The position numbers and the translations under genes are program-made. Shown piece after piece: positions 19,050 to 27,108 of a stretch of 64,000 nucleotides of DNA. Positions within the stretch are counted from its first letter, which is position 1, and every line of letters starts with the position of its first letter. The DNA lies in contig JAXMGX010000013.1 of NCBI GenBank assembly GCA_046347045.1, positions 1-64,000 of the forward strand. The letters are read 5' to 3'. The DNA is from ZC4RG30 sp046347045 (lineage in GTDB: Bacteria; Pseudomonadota; Gammaproteobacteria; Steroidobacterales; Steroidobacteraceae). The notes under the pieces were generated by a model. The model was not told where the DNA came from. It saw only the letters and a list, made by a program, of their open reading frames with translations, and searched no databases.

Positions 19050-21484
19050 CTACTTGTCGGCCGGCACGCGATCGGTGAGGAAGGCCGGGCTGGTGACGAT
19101 GCCCATCACCAGGCTCGAGAAACGATAGTTCTGCGCAGCCGAGTCACGCACGATCCTGCGGATCAACGGCCGGTCGTAGTACTGCGCCGGGCGGCCCAGC
19201 GAATACGTGAGCAGATTCTCGGTGACGGTGCGCACGAACAGGTCGGGTCGCGCCACGATGTAGTCGCGCAGCGCCTCCACGCCCCGACGACGGTGCCGTC
19301 GGCCAGCTTGCCTTCGAATCGATGCCCACGGCCGCGTCGACATCCTTCTGCCGCCACTGACCCAGCGCGTTGTAGTTCTCGAGCGCGATGCCCACCGGAT
19401 CGATGATGGCGTGACAGCTGGCGCAGGACTTGGTCTTGCGATGCACTTCCAGTCGGTGCTCGATGACCTGAACAATGCGCGCAAGCCGCTCTCGGGCAGC
19501 GATCCGCCCGGCGGCGCGGGCCGGCGGCGTGCCCATCACCGTTCCGACATAGGCGCCGCGCACCACCGGCGAAGTGCGGTTGGCATAGGACGTGGCCATC
19601 AGCAGCGCCCCCTTGCCCAGCAGACCCTTGCGCGCCGAATCCTGCAGCTTCACGCGCCGGAACTCGCCGCCGCGGACACCCTTGATGCCGTAGTGCATCG
19701 CCAGCGCGCTCGTTGAGGCGGTCCAGTCGCCAGTCATCAGGTCGTTCACGTTGCGGTCTTCGGCGATCACGCTGCCGACGAAGCGGAACAGTTCCTCGCG
19801 GAACGCGGGTCGATCAGCCTCCTCGGTGTAGTCGGGGAACAGGTTGGTGTCGGGATTGGTCGAGGCCCGCGACGTTCAGCCACTGGCCGGCGAAATTCGT
19901 CGCCAGCGACTTCGACTTCATGGTCGGCCAGCATGCGCGCATCCAGCCTCGAGCATCTTCGGTTCCTGTCGCTTGCCGGCGGCCGCGCAGGTCGATGAGC
20001 TGCTCATCCGGCAGGCCACCCCACAGAAAGAACGACAGCCGCGAGGCCAGATCCAGGTCATTGAGCGCGAACACGTCGCCCGGCTTCGCCCCGGCCGGCG
20101 GCGTGTGCGCGCGGTACAGGAACTTCGGGCTCGCCAGGATGGCCATCACGCCCTTCTGGATGCCGTCATCGAAGCTGCCGCCCTTGCGGCCATTGGCGTA
20201 GAACTCCATCGCGCCGGCAATGTCATCGGCGCCCACCGGACGACGGAAGGCCAGCTTCGCCAGGTGCCCGAGAATCTTCTGCGCGCAGGGAGTTTCCTCG
20301 GCCGCCGACTGCGGCCGGCAGACGAACAGCGCGCGGCGGCTCGGGGTGTCGCTGACACCTTCGGCCTTCAGCGGTCCCTTGATCTCGACATTGCTGATGC
20401 GCGGGCCGCCGGAGTTGCCGTTGACCATCTGCGACATGCCGGCCACCGGCACCCAGCTGTGCAGCGTCTCGTTCTGCTCGGCCGAAGTCTTCTGCTTGTA
20501 GGTGACGCCGATGCTGTGACGTCCGGCGGGAACCTTGATCTTGATGTTGCGGAAACGTTCGTCGATGGCGCCAAGACCCACGGCCTGCTTCACGTCGATG
20601 GCGCGCAGGTCCTCCTCGCCGCCCACCTGTCCCTGGAAGACGCGATCGCCATCCACGGTGACGATGAGCTGGAAGGGATCCATCACGCCCCACACGTAGC
20701 CACCACCCACCAGGCCGCTGATCGTGACTTCATATTCACCGTCGGCGGGGAACCAGTGGTCGATGGCAAGACCGCCGCGCGTGCCCAGTGGCAGGCCTTC
20801 ATGGTGCATGTACTGCAGCGCCGCCGAGGAACCCGCATATACCGTGCTCTGCGTGCGCGCGCGCGGATTGCCCAGCGCCTCGACGCTGACCTGCCGTGCG
20901 GCCGACAGGTACTGCTCCAGGAACGAAGGACTGACCTTGAGCACATCGGCCACGTTGTTGAAGCCCGCGCTGGAATCATCGCGCGGCAGCAGCGCTTCGG
21001 CGTTCACGTCCAGGTCGAGAAGCTGCTTCACCGCAGTGGCGTATTCAGGGCGGTTCAGCCGGTGCAGCACCACCGTGCCGAGGTTGGTGGTCGGAGCGGC
21101 GCGATCCAGCGCCTCCTCCACCGTGTGCATGAAACCGTTGCGCGCGGCGGCATCCGGTTGCGGCTCGCCCGTGGGCGGCATCAGCGCGCCGCGCAACTTC
21201 TCGGCCACCAGTTCCCAGGTCTTGGCATCGCCTGCGACCTCGTCCTTCGCCATGGTGTCGAAGGCCACGCCGCCCGCCCAGTCCAGCGAGTTGTGGCAGC
21301 TGCTGCAGTACTTTTCGATGAACGGCCACTTCTGCGCCAGCTCCGGGGCATGACCCGTGGCTGCCGGGGCCGCAGCGGGCGCCTGCTGCGCCTGCGCGGC
21401 CAGCGAGCCGGCGCTCCACGTACCCGCCGCGAGCACCGTGCCCAGCAGCACCTGCATCGTGTATCGCATGCTTGTCTTGTTCAT
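19050..21484 (-). pseudogene. DUF1592/DUF1588/DUF1585-type secreted cytochrome, frameshifted
   Basis: A planctomycete-type large cytochrome gene in three reading frames. It starts at 21484 (Sec signal; TGATG overlap with the upstream gene) and is intact through YCSSCH (first heme motif), the HRLNRPEY region, a carbohydrate-binding-like insert and LAFRRPVGADDIAGAM, down to about 19990. From there to about 19280 there are at least seven small indels. The frame changes for good near 19874, where GLDQ should run into NPDTNLFPDYTEE, and again near 19311 and 19283 before EALRDYIVARPD. The second heme motif CASCHAIIDPVG and the end PAFLTDRVPADK survive. It may be a real pseudogene or an assembly-error patch. 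Confidence 0.8.
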
Positions 21485-22416
21485 CAGCGCGCCACCCGTC
21501 GGATCTCGTTCACGTGGTACCAGGCCGTCTCCTGGGCCTGCTTCAGGAACAGCGCAGGGTCGCCGTACTGCGCATCGAATTCCTTCGTGGGCGCCGATGC
21601 GAGCAGATCCTCGAAGGTGCCGCCCTTGTAGTAGTTGTCGCCGATGCGGGAGAGCACCGAGAAGCACATCTCCTGCTGCTGTTTCAGCGCGTCGACGCCG
21701 ACGACCGCTCCCGTGCCGGGCACCACTTTCGTGCCCGCATCGCTGCGGCCCGCCAGCATGCGCAGTGCGCCCTGGATGCCGCCCAGCCAGCCATTGCTGG
21801 CCGAATCGATGATGGGATACTTCGCAGACACCACATCGCCGGCGACGATCACGTTCTCCTCGGCGAAGCGCACGTACACATCGCCGTCGGTGTGTGCCTG
21901 CCCGAGATGCCCATACTCCACGGCGCCGCCGCCGAAGGGCAGCGACTGCACACCGTAGTAGAAGGTCTTGTTCGGCAGGGTCTCTTTCGGCTGCGGCGGA
22001 TAGACCTTGCCCTCCCAGCGCGAGTTGACCTCGGTGGACAACCACAGCCGGGTGTTCTCGTGCGCCAGCACATCCACACCCGACTTGCGCGCAGTGGCGT
22101 TGTAGCCGGACTGCGCCCAGTGCCAGTGCGTGTTGATCACGGCCTTGAGTTTCTGTTTCGGAAAATGCTCGGTCAGGAGCTTCGACAACTGCGACGCATC
22201 GGCGGCCGCGCCACCGTCGACCAGCAGCAGTTCACCGCCCGCGCTGGCCACGACGATGTTGGCTGCGCCGCCGGTGATCAGCGACAGCCGGCCGCCCAGC
22301 GGACTCACCGCAAGCTTCGAACGCGCCGCCCATGCACGAGCGGGCACGAGCCCCAGCGCGGGCGCGGCGATCGCCGCCATGCCCCAACCCAGAATCTTCC
22401 TGCGACGCTTGTCCAA
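21484..22416 (-). CDS. Exported metallo-beta-lactamase-fold protein with altered metal site
   Basis: A 310-residue protein with a twin-arginine-like signal (MDKRRRKILGWGMAA to about residue 30) and a metallo-beta-lactamase fold. The normal HxHxDH motif reads HWHWAQ (about residues 97-102): Asp and His of the second metal site are Ala and Gln. The third His (GHLGQAHTDGD, about 168-178) and the following Asp of VIVAGDVVS are kept. It may bind one metal or act without hydrolysis. It starts 19 bases after the MarR gene and overlaps the DUF1592 gene by one base, so it belongs to the same transcript. Substrate unknown. Confidence 0.85.
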   Translation of the reverse strand: MDKRRRKILGWGMAAIAAPALGLVPARAWAARSKLAVSPLGGRLSLITGGAANIVVASAGGELLLVDGGAAADASQLSKLLTEHFPKQKLKAVINTHWHWAQSGYNATARKSGVDVLAHENTRLWLSTEVNSRWEGKVYPPQPKETLPNKTFYYGVQSLPFGGGAVEYGHLGQAHTDGDVYVRFAEENVIVAGDVVSAKYPIIDSASNGWLGGIQGALRMLAGRSDAGTKVVPGTGAVVGVDALKQQQEMCFSVLSRIGDNYYKGGTFEDLLASAPTKEFDAQYGDPALFLKQAQETAWYHVNEIRRVAR

Positions 22417-22435
22417 GCTCGTAACCCTCGGGTAT

Positions 22436-22951
22436 TCAGACCATCGATTTCAGCGCAAGTTGTGCCTTCCTGCCGCGCGGCGCATTCGCCCGCCCATTGC
22501 GGCGCTGGCTAGACGATTCCAGCGACACGCTGCAGCTCGACAGCAGCCCTTCCAGCGTCACCACCTGCTCCTGGGGCAGATCGCCCAGCATCTGGCGCGT
22601 TACCGCACCGAACGAGGCGCGGCCGCGCGCCAGCACCTGTTCGCCGCGCGCGGTCACGTGCCAGCTGTCGGCGCGCTGATTGTCGGGATGCTCGCGCCGC
22701 TCGATCAGCTTCTTCTGCACCAACAGGCGCAGCACGGCGGTCATGGCCTGGGGGGTGACCATGTTGCGCCGCGCGAGCTGCGCCCCGTTGATTCCGGGAT
22801 GGGTGTCGAGGATCGACAGCGTCGACACCTGGCTGAAGTTCAATCCCACGCCATCGCGCTTCAGTGCCGCATCGATGGCCTCGCGGAACGCCATGTTGAC
22901 GGCGCGGAACAGCCAGCCGATGCGCTGCAGACGCTGCATCTCCTCGCTCAT
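22436..22951 (-). CDS. MarR family transcriptional regulator
   Basis: A 171-residue winged-helix regulator. The recognition region LARRNMVTPQAMTAVLRLL is at about residues 60-78 and the wing, with HPDNQRADSWHVTARG, at about 88-103. MarR proteins bind palindromes as dimers and usually release DNA on binding small phenolic or lipophilic compounds or on oxidation. Its start overlaps the carotenoid oxygenase stop (ATGA), and a TATCAA-N4-TTGATA palindrome lies in the promoter of that gene, so autoregulation of the whole operon is the simple reading. The basic tail after residue 145 (SSSQRRNGRANAPRGRK) is longer than usual. Confidence 0.9.
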   Translation of the reverse strand: MSEEMQRLQRIGWLFRAVNMAFREAIDAALKRDGVGLNFSQVSTLSILDTHPGINGAQLARRNMVTPQAMTAVLRLLVQKKLIERREHPDNQRADSWHVTARGEQVLARGRASFGAVTRQMLGDLPQEQVVTLEGLLSSCSVSLESSSQRRNGRANAPRGRKAQLALKSMV

Positions 22952-24537
22952 GCTGGATACTGATCCTCTCGCACCCACCAGCCATGCACCTGCGGCGAGG
23001 CCTGCACCGGCAGCTTCACCCGCGCGATGGGCCCCTCCTTGATGCGCTCGGCATCGAGGATCACCAGATCCGACCGCAGGTTCTGGTCGAGGTTGTAGGC
23101 CACGCCCATGAGGTACCCCTCGCCCTCGCGCGCGTTCACGCTTTTCGGCGCGAACACCGGCTCCGCCAGTGACACCTTCGGGCCGGCATTCCACAGCTCG
23201 TAGGTGCCGGTCTGCACGTCCATGCGCGCATAGCAGCTGCCGGCCACTTCGCCCGCGGGCACGTTCGGATCGGGGCAGGCCGCGTAGCCGTAGCGGTACG
23301 GCGCTGTGTTGTAACGGTCGTCCTGCTTGGGCAGCGGCGCCTGCAGCGCGTAGAGCTGCTTCACTTCGTAGCCCTTGGTCTTGCCCGACAGGTTCGCGGT
23401 GATGCGGTAGATGGTGCTGACGCTGCCCGGCAGATCCGGCGGCGAGCCGTCCTTGTTCGGCATGAACGGGAACGGACTGCCCGCCGTCATCTCGGTGTCG
23501 AAGTAGATCTTGTTGGCATCCTCGAACGCACCCATGGTGTGCGTGCCGCTCTGCGCGGGACCTTCCACCCACTTCAGATCCTTGCCGTCGCCATAGCGGC
23601 GGATCCAGCCCAGGTAGGTCTTGCGCGTCTTGTCCCAGGACCAGTGGATGCCGCCACGCTGCAACTGCTCGGGATCGTAGGCCAGCGGCACGACGAACAG
23701 CGCAATGTGGTTCTCGGTGACGGCGAAGTCATGCAGCAAGCCGCAGTACGGCACGGGAATCTTCGTCTCCCATACCTTCTTGCCGGCCTTGTCGATCTCG
23801 AAGAACGCCACGCTGGCCGAGCCGAAACCATCGGCCTCGTAGCCGAAGGCCACGATGTTGCCCGTCTTCGAACACACCTTCGGATGCGCAGTGAAGGCGC
23901 GATCGCGCGGCAGCTGTCCGTTGAAGGTGTACACCGGATCCACCGTTTCCAGCGTATTCAGATCCATGGCCACCGGCGGACTGTCTTCCTTCAGCGCGAG
24001 GATCAAGCCCTTGTGATTGATGACGTGGGTGTTGGCGGTGCTGCGGGAAAGCCCCTTGGCGCGCGGATCGTCCATGTACGGATTGCGGTACATGGGGAAG
24101 AGCTGCTTGCGCGCCTTGTCGTTGGCGACGAAGCGCTCGGACTTCACCCAGCGCGTGCGGTAATCCACGCGGCCGTTCTTGATGCGGAACAGCCGTGCAT
24201 GGCCTTCGCCGTCGAAAATGATGTTGCCCGGGCGCATCGGATACTGCGGATCGGGGCCGGTGGCGTAGAAGCCACCGTTCAGATCGGCGGGAATCCTGCC
24301 CTCGATGTTGCAGTCGAAGATCGTGGTCTCGGCGCGGATGGGCGAGAACTGTCCACCCGTGCCTGCGCTGCGCGCCGGACCATGCGTCGGTCGCGTGACG
24401 GTGTCATTGGCCACGGCGTCGGCCTTGCCGGCGGCGCCCGCGGCGTCGGCCGATCCTGTCAGCCCGGAGGCCACGCCCGCGGTGGCGGCGGCGCCCACGG
24501 CGCTGCGAATGAAATCCCGACGATCCTGATCGGCCAT
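22948..24537 (-). CDS. Carotenoid/stilbene cleavage oxygenase, Tat-exported
   Basis: A 529-residue member of the carotenoid cleavage (RPE65-like) non-heme iron oxygenase family. The four iron histidines are likely those in TAHPK (about 214), LHDFAVTENH (about 266), GTHTMGAFED (about 335) and the C-terminal QVHGWW (about 519). A Tat signal with DRRDFIRSAVGAA is at the N-terminus. Bacterial relatives split carotenoids, apocarotenoids or lignin-type stilbenes such as isoeugenol and lignostilbene. Export by Tat would place the reaction in the periplasm. It is the first gene behind the MarR-type operator. Exact substrate unknown. Confidence 0.9.
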   Translation of the reverse strand: MADQDRRDFIRSAVGAAATAGVASGLTGSADAAGAAGKADAVANDTVTRPTHGPARSAGTGGQFSPIRAETTIFDCNIEGRIPADLNGGFYATGPDPQYPMRPGNIIFDGEGHARLFRIKNGRVDYRTRWVKSERFVANDKARKQLFPMYRNPYMDDPRAKGLSRSTANTHVINHKGLILALKEDSPPVAMDLNTLETVDPVYTFNGQLPRDRAFTAHPKVCSKTGNIVAFGYEADGFGSASVAFFEIDKAGKKVWETKIPVPYCGLLHDFAVTENHIALFVVPLAYDPEQLQRGGIHWSWDKTRKTYLGWIRRYGDGKDLKWVEGPAQSGTHTMGAFEDANKIYFDTEMTAGSPFPFMPNKDGSPPDLPGSVSTIYRITANLSGKTKGYEVKQLYALQAPLPKQDDRYNTAPYRYGYAACPDPNVPAGEVAGSCYARMDVQTGTYELWNAGPKVSLAEPVFAPKSVNAREGEGYLMGVAYNLDQNLRSDLVILDAERIKEGPIARVKLPVQASPQVHGWWVREDQYPA

Positions 24538-24564
24538 GACATCCCCCGGTAATTGGTCATGGGG

Positions 24565-24593
24565 AATATATCAATCGCTTGATACTATCTCAA
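24565..24593 (-). promoter_or_regulatory. Sigma-70-type promoter with MarR-type operator
   Basis: On the minus strand -35 TTGAGA (24593-24588), a 17-base spacer and -10 TATATT (24570-24565) form a near-consensus promoter for the oxygenase gene at 24537. The palindrome TATCAATCGCTTGATA (24569-24584) fills most of the spacer and touches the -10 box, so a bound dimer would exclude RNA polymerase. The element overlaps the last codons of the TMEM175-like gene. Confidence 0.75.
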
Positions 24594-25227
24594 CCCGTTG
24601 AGAATCCGCCGGACGCTGCGCCGCGGCGCGGCGCCTGAGCAGCTTCAACCACATCGGCGTAGTGCCCAGTGCGGCCTGGCTGATCACCGGAACCACCAGA
24701 CCCAGCGCCAGGGCCAGCAATCCGGCGAACATGATCGCCAGGCCCCGCGTGCGCAGGAAGGCCAGCTCCTTCGCCCCGTGATAACCGGTCGCATCGCCCA
24801 GCGACGTGGCCAGCCGCACCACCCGCACGCTGAGCAGTGAAGCGACCACCAGCGTCAGGTTGTAGACCAGCGACGGCACGAACCCGCCGATGTTCCGGGT
24901 GAGGAAGGCCGTGGAAAACGGCATGAACGCCACGGCCATCAGCAGGTGGATGTTGGGCCACAGCAGCTTCGCGTCGAAGGGCGGCGCATGCGCGAAGGCT
25001 GCATGGTGGGTGATCCAGAAGCGCGCGATGACCAGGAAGCTGAGCGCATAGCCGGCGAAGGCCGGCAGCAGGTACGCCAGCTCCTGCCAGTACTGGCGTG
25101 CCGGGCTGCCCAGCGGCAGCTCCGGCACGTGCACTTCGATGATCAGCAGCGTGATCGCGATGGCGAACACCGCGTCCGAGAAGAACAGCATGCGCTCCAG
25201 CAGAGGGTCGGGCGCGCGCTCGCTCAT
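24571..25227 (-). CDS. TMEM175-like potassium channel family protein (DUF1211)
   Basis: A 218-residue membrane protein of the bacterial TMEM175 family, whose characterised members conduct potassium. The hallmark FSDAVFAIAITLLIIEV forms the first helix (about residues 16-32), and five more hydrophobic helices follow (FAGYALSFLVI, LLMAVAFMPFST, LVYNLTLVVASLL and others). HHAAFAHA follows helix 3, as is usual. The C-terminal tail is basic. It starts 13 bases after the SDR stop and ends 33 bases before the oxygenase start, so it may share a transcript with both neighbours. Its job in this cluster is unclear. Confidence 0.88.
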   Translation of the reverse strand: MSERAPDPLLERMLFFSDAVFAIAITLLIIEVHVPELPLGSPARQYWQELAYLLPAFAGYALSFLVIARFWITHHAAFAHAPPFDAKLLWPNIHLLMAVAFMPFSTAFLTRNIGGFVPSLVYNLTLVVASLLSVRVVRLATSLGDATGYHGAKELAFLRTRGLAIMFAGLLALALGLVVPVISQAALGTTPMWLKLLRRRAAAQRPADSQRVEIVSSD

Positions 25228-25240
25228 GGCCTCGAGCCTC

Positions 25241-26383
25241 CTACACGCCGGGGATGTTGCGCTTGCGCGTGGCGCGCCGGTGCATCAGTTCCTGCACATA
25301 GATCGGCGTGCGGTAGTAGCGGTCCCGTCCCGCCGCAATGTGCTCCGGCATGGGCTGGTACGGCACCATCGACTCGGCCATCGCCATGCCGCGCGCCTGC
25401 ACGCCCACGATGTATTCCGGCGCCGGGTAGATCCACATGTCGTTGTTGAGGATGCCATTGACCACCAGCCGGCCCACCGTCAGCGCCGCCTGCGGCCGCG
25501 ACCACAGCGGCGTGGTCTCGGGCGCCGGCGGACGCGCGGCACCGGGCGGGCGCGCGCCGACATTGCGCGGCGGCGGCGGCGCATCGTTCTTCAGCGACTC
25601 CGGGCGGTACTCGCTTTCGCTGCGCCCCAGGTTGGAGGTGGTCTGCCCCGGCACCAGGTTCGAGGTGCCGATGTTGGTGGTGCGCAGTTCATGGCGAAGC
25701 TGTTCCATCAGCCCGCTCACGGCCATCTTCGACACCGCGTAGATGCCCGCCGTGCCCAGCAGCACGCCATCGGTGGAAGAGGTGGTGACGATGTGGCAAC
25801 CCTGCCCGCTCTTGAGCATGCGCGGGATGAACGTGCGGCAGCCGTACACCGGCCCCCAGAAGTTCACGCCCATGCCCCAGTCCCAGTCCTTCAGCGTGCC
25901 TTCGCGCACACTGGAAAAAAGCCCCACGCCGGCGTTGTTCACCAGGATGTTCACCGGCCCGAAGATCTTCTCGATTTCGTCGGCCTTGCTCTCCCAGGCA
26001 TCGCGCTCCATCACATCCTGCACGAAGGTGGCCACGCGCGGATCCTTGGCGGGGAATTCCTTCAGGGCCTCGTCCCAGTGCTTGTCGTTGAGATTGCCCA
26101 GGATCACCTTCGCGCCCTGCTCGTGCAGCGCGCGCGCAATACCAAGGCCAATGCCGCTGGAGCCGCCGGTGACATAGGCCACCTTGTCCTTCACGCTGGT
26201 GATGGGCGGCGCCTGCGAGGGGCCCATGTCCGGAAAGGTCGGACCCGTGGCCGGCGCGAAGGCGCCCGGGCCCGGACCCGCATCGGCAGCCGGCGCGGTT
26301 CCCGCCCCCATCCCCATCACGCCCGCGGCGCCCGCGGCCACCGCACCACCCAGCCACTGCCGGCGGTTCAGATTCTCGTCCAT
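25241..26383 (-). CDS. Short-chain dehydrogenase/reductase with Tat-like signal
   Basis: A 380-residue classical SDR preceded by about 65 extra residues. The N-terminus LNRRQWLGGAVAAGAAG looks like a Tat signal and is followed by a Gly/Pro/Ala-rich linker. The Rossmann motif TGGSSGIG is at about residues 72-79, NNAG at about 149-152, the catalytic Ser in TTSSTDG and the YAVSK motif at about 218-222. A Pro-rich insert lies at about 255-295. Export of a nicotinamide enzyme by Tat would require a bound cofactor. AGGGGGG before ATG 26383 is a strong ribosome-binding site. Substrate unknown. Confidence 0.88.
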   Translation of the reverse strand: MDENLNRRQWLGGAVAAGAAGVMGMGAGTAPAADAGPGPGAFAPATGPTFPDMGPSQAPPITSVKDKVAYVTGGSSGIGLGIARALHEQGAKVILGNLNDKHWDEALKEFPAKDPRVATFVQDVMERDAWESKADEIEKIFGPVNILVNNAGVGLFSSVREGTLKDWDWGMGVNFWGPVYGCRTFIPRMLKSGQGCHIVTTSSTDGVLLGTAGIYAVSKMAVSGLMEQLRHELRTTNIGTSNLVPGQTTSNLGRSESEYRPESLKNDAPPPPRNVGARPPGAARPPAPETTPLWSRPQAALTVGRLVVNGILNNDMWIYPAPEYIVGVQARGMAMAESMVPYQPMPEHIAAGRDRYYRTPIYVQELMHRRATRKRNIPGV

Positions 26384-26448
26384 GTGTCCCCCCTTTGAAT
26401 GCGATTACGCGGAGCCGCCCAAGCCCGCTACACGATCATAGTGCGGGA

Positions 26449-26462
26449 CCCTGGAAACAGGG
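26449..26462. other. Small hairpin next to the LexA box
   Basis: CCCTG and CAGGG form a five-base-pair stem closed by a GAAA loop. It lies between the divergent SDR and SOS-type genes, immediately before the TTGACT hexamer. Its role is not clear; it could be part of an operator or the 5' region of the SDR message. Confidence 0.3.
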
Positions 26463-26463
26463 G

Positions 26464-26496
26464 TTGACTGGAAACTGTATGGATATACAGTATCCT
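26464..26496 (+). promoter_or_regulatory. LexA (SOS) box with promoter elements
   Basis: CTGTATGGATATACAG (26475-26490) fits the gammaproteobacterial LexA consensus CTGT-N8-ACAG with an AT-rich core. TATCCT directly follows it, as TATAAT does in the E. coli recA promoter, and TTGACT (26464-26469) lies upstream; TACAGT (26486-26491) is another possible -10. The element is 31 bases before the ATG at 26521. It is also 92 bases upstream of the divergent SDR gene. Confidence 0.8.
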
Positions 26497-26520
26497 CTCT
26501 GCCCACCCTCCGAGGTCGCC

Positions 26521-26853
26521 ATGTCCGCCGCAGCCCATTCCGCCGCCGCCCCGCCGCTCAGCCTCTTCGACCTGGCCTTCGTGCGCACCGTGCTCGAGCA
26601 CCGCGGACTGTTCCGCCAACCCTCCGCCACTGAATTCGAAGCGGCAGTGATGGAACTGCGCCGGTATCGCGAACAGTGCCTCGACAATCCGCGCGAGCGC
26701 GACGCCTGGGAGCCCGAACTCGCCGACGAGACCCTGGCCGAGCTGCGCGCCAAGGTGTTCGTCATGTTCGGCGTCACCAAGCCCTCGCCCGCGCAGTGGC
26801 ACAAGGCCTACACGGCGCTGTTCGGCCCGCTGCTGTGCGAAACCTGCGGTTGA
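26521..26853 (+). CDS. Small protein of unknown function behind a LexA box
   Basis: A 110-residue, probably cytoplasmic protein that I do not recognise. After an Ala-rich start (MSAAAHSAAAPP) it is mostly helical, with FDLAFVRTVLEHRG, ELRRYREQCLDNPRE and DETLAELRAKVFVMFG, and ends in LLCETCG with a CxxC pair. No catalytic motif is visible. I chose ATG 26521; the in-frame ATG 26479 lies inside the LexA box and would require transcription from further upstream. It is followed after five bases by another small gene. The LexA box predicts induction by DNA damage. Confidence 0.65.
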   Translation: MSAAAHSAAAPPLSLFDLAFVRTVLEHRGLFRQPSATEFEAAVMELRRYREQCLDNPRERDAWEPELADETLAELRAKVFVMFGVTKPSPAQWHKAYTALFGPLLCETCG

Positions 26854-26858
26854 GCGCC

Positions 26859-27083
26859 ATGGCATCCCCGGCGCGCGCCAATGAATTTCCCCACCTGCGC
26901 ACCGCGGCCGAGATCGGCGCGCATGTCGATGAACTGGCCGAGCGCGAGGCGCTGCTCGCGGCGGCCACCGCGGCGGCCAATCCCTCGCGTGAAAAGCTGG
27001 CCGAGCTCGAGCGCGTGCGCTTCGAGATGACGGCCTATCTTGAACTGCTGGAAGAGCTGGAAGACTCCGGCCCTTCCGGCTGA
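26859..27083 (+). CDS. Small coiled-coil protein of unknown function
   Basis: A 74-residue acidic protein, probably in one operon with the preceding gene (five-base gap). Residues 16-66 form one long helix with coiled-coil character (AAEIGAHVDELAEREALL and LAELERVRFEMTAYLELLEEL). No known domain. The frame is open upstream to 26676, but the ATG at 26859 fits the neighbouring stop and the start of sensible protein composition. Confidence 0.6.
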   Translation: MASPARANEFPHLRTAAEIGAHVDELAEREALLAAATAAANPSREKLAELERVRFEMTAYLELLEELEDSGPSG

Positions 27084-27086
27084 TCC

Positions 27087-27108
27087 CGCGCGGGCCCTAG
27101 CCCGCGCG
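27087..27108. terminator. GC-rich hairpin between convergent genes
   Basis: CGCGCGGGC (27087-27095) and GCCCGCGCG (27100-27108) make a perfect nine-base-pair stem with a four-base loop. It spans the junction of the small coiled-coil gene and the end of yidB, and overlaps the yidB stop codon. No T run follows on either strand, so termination is likely but not proven. Confidence 0.4.
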
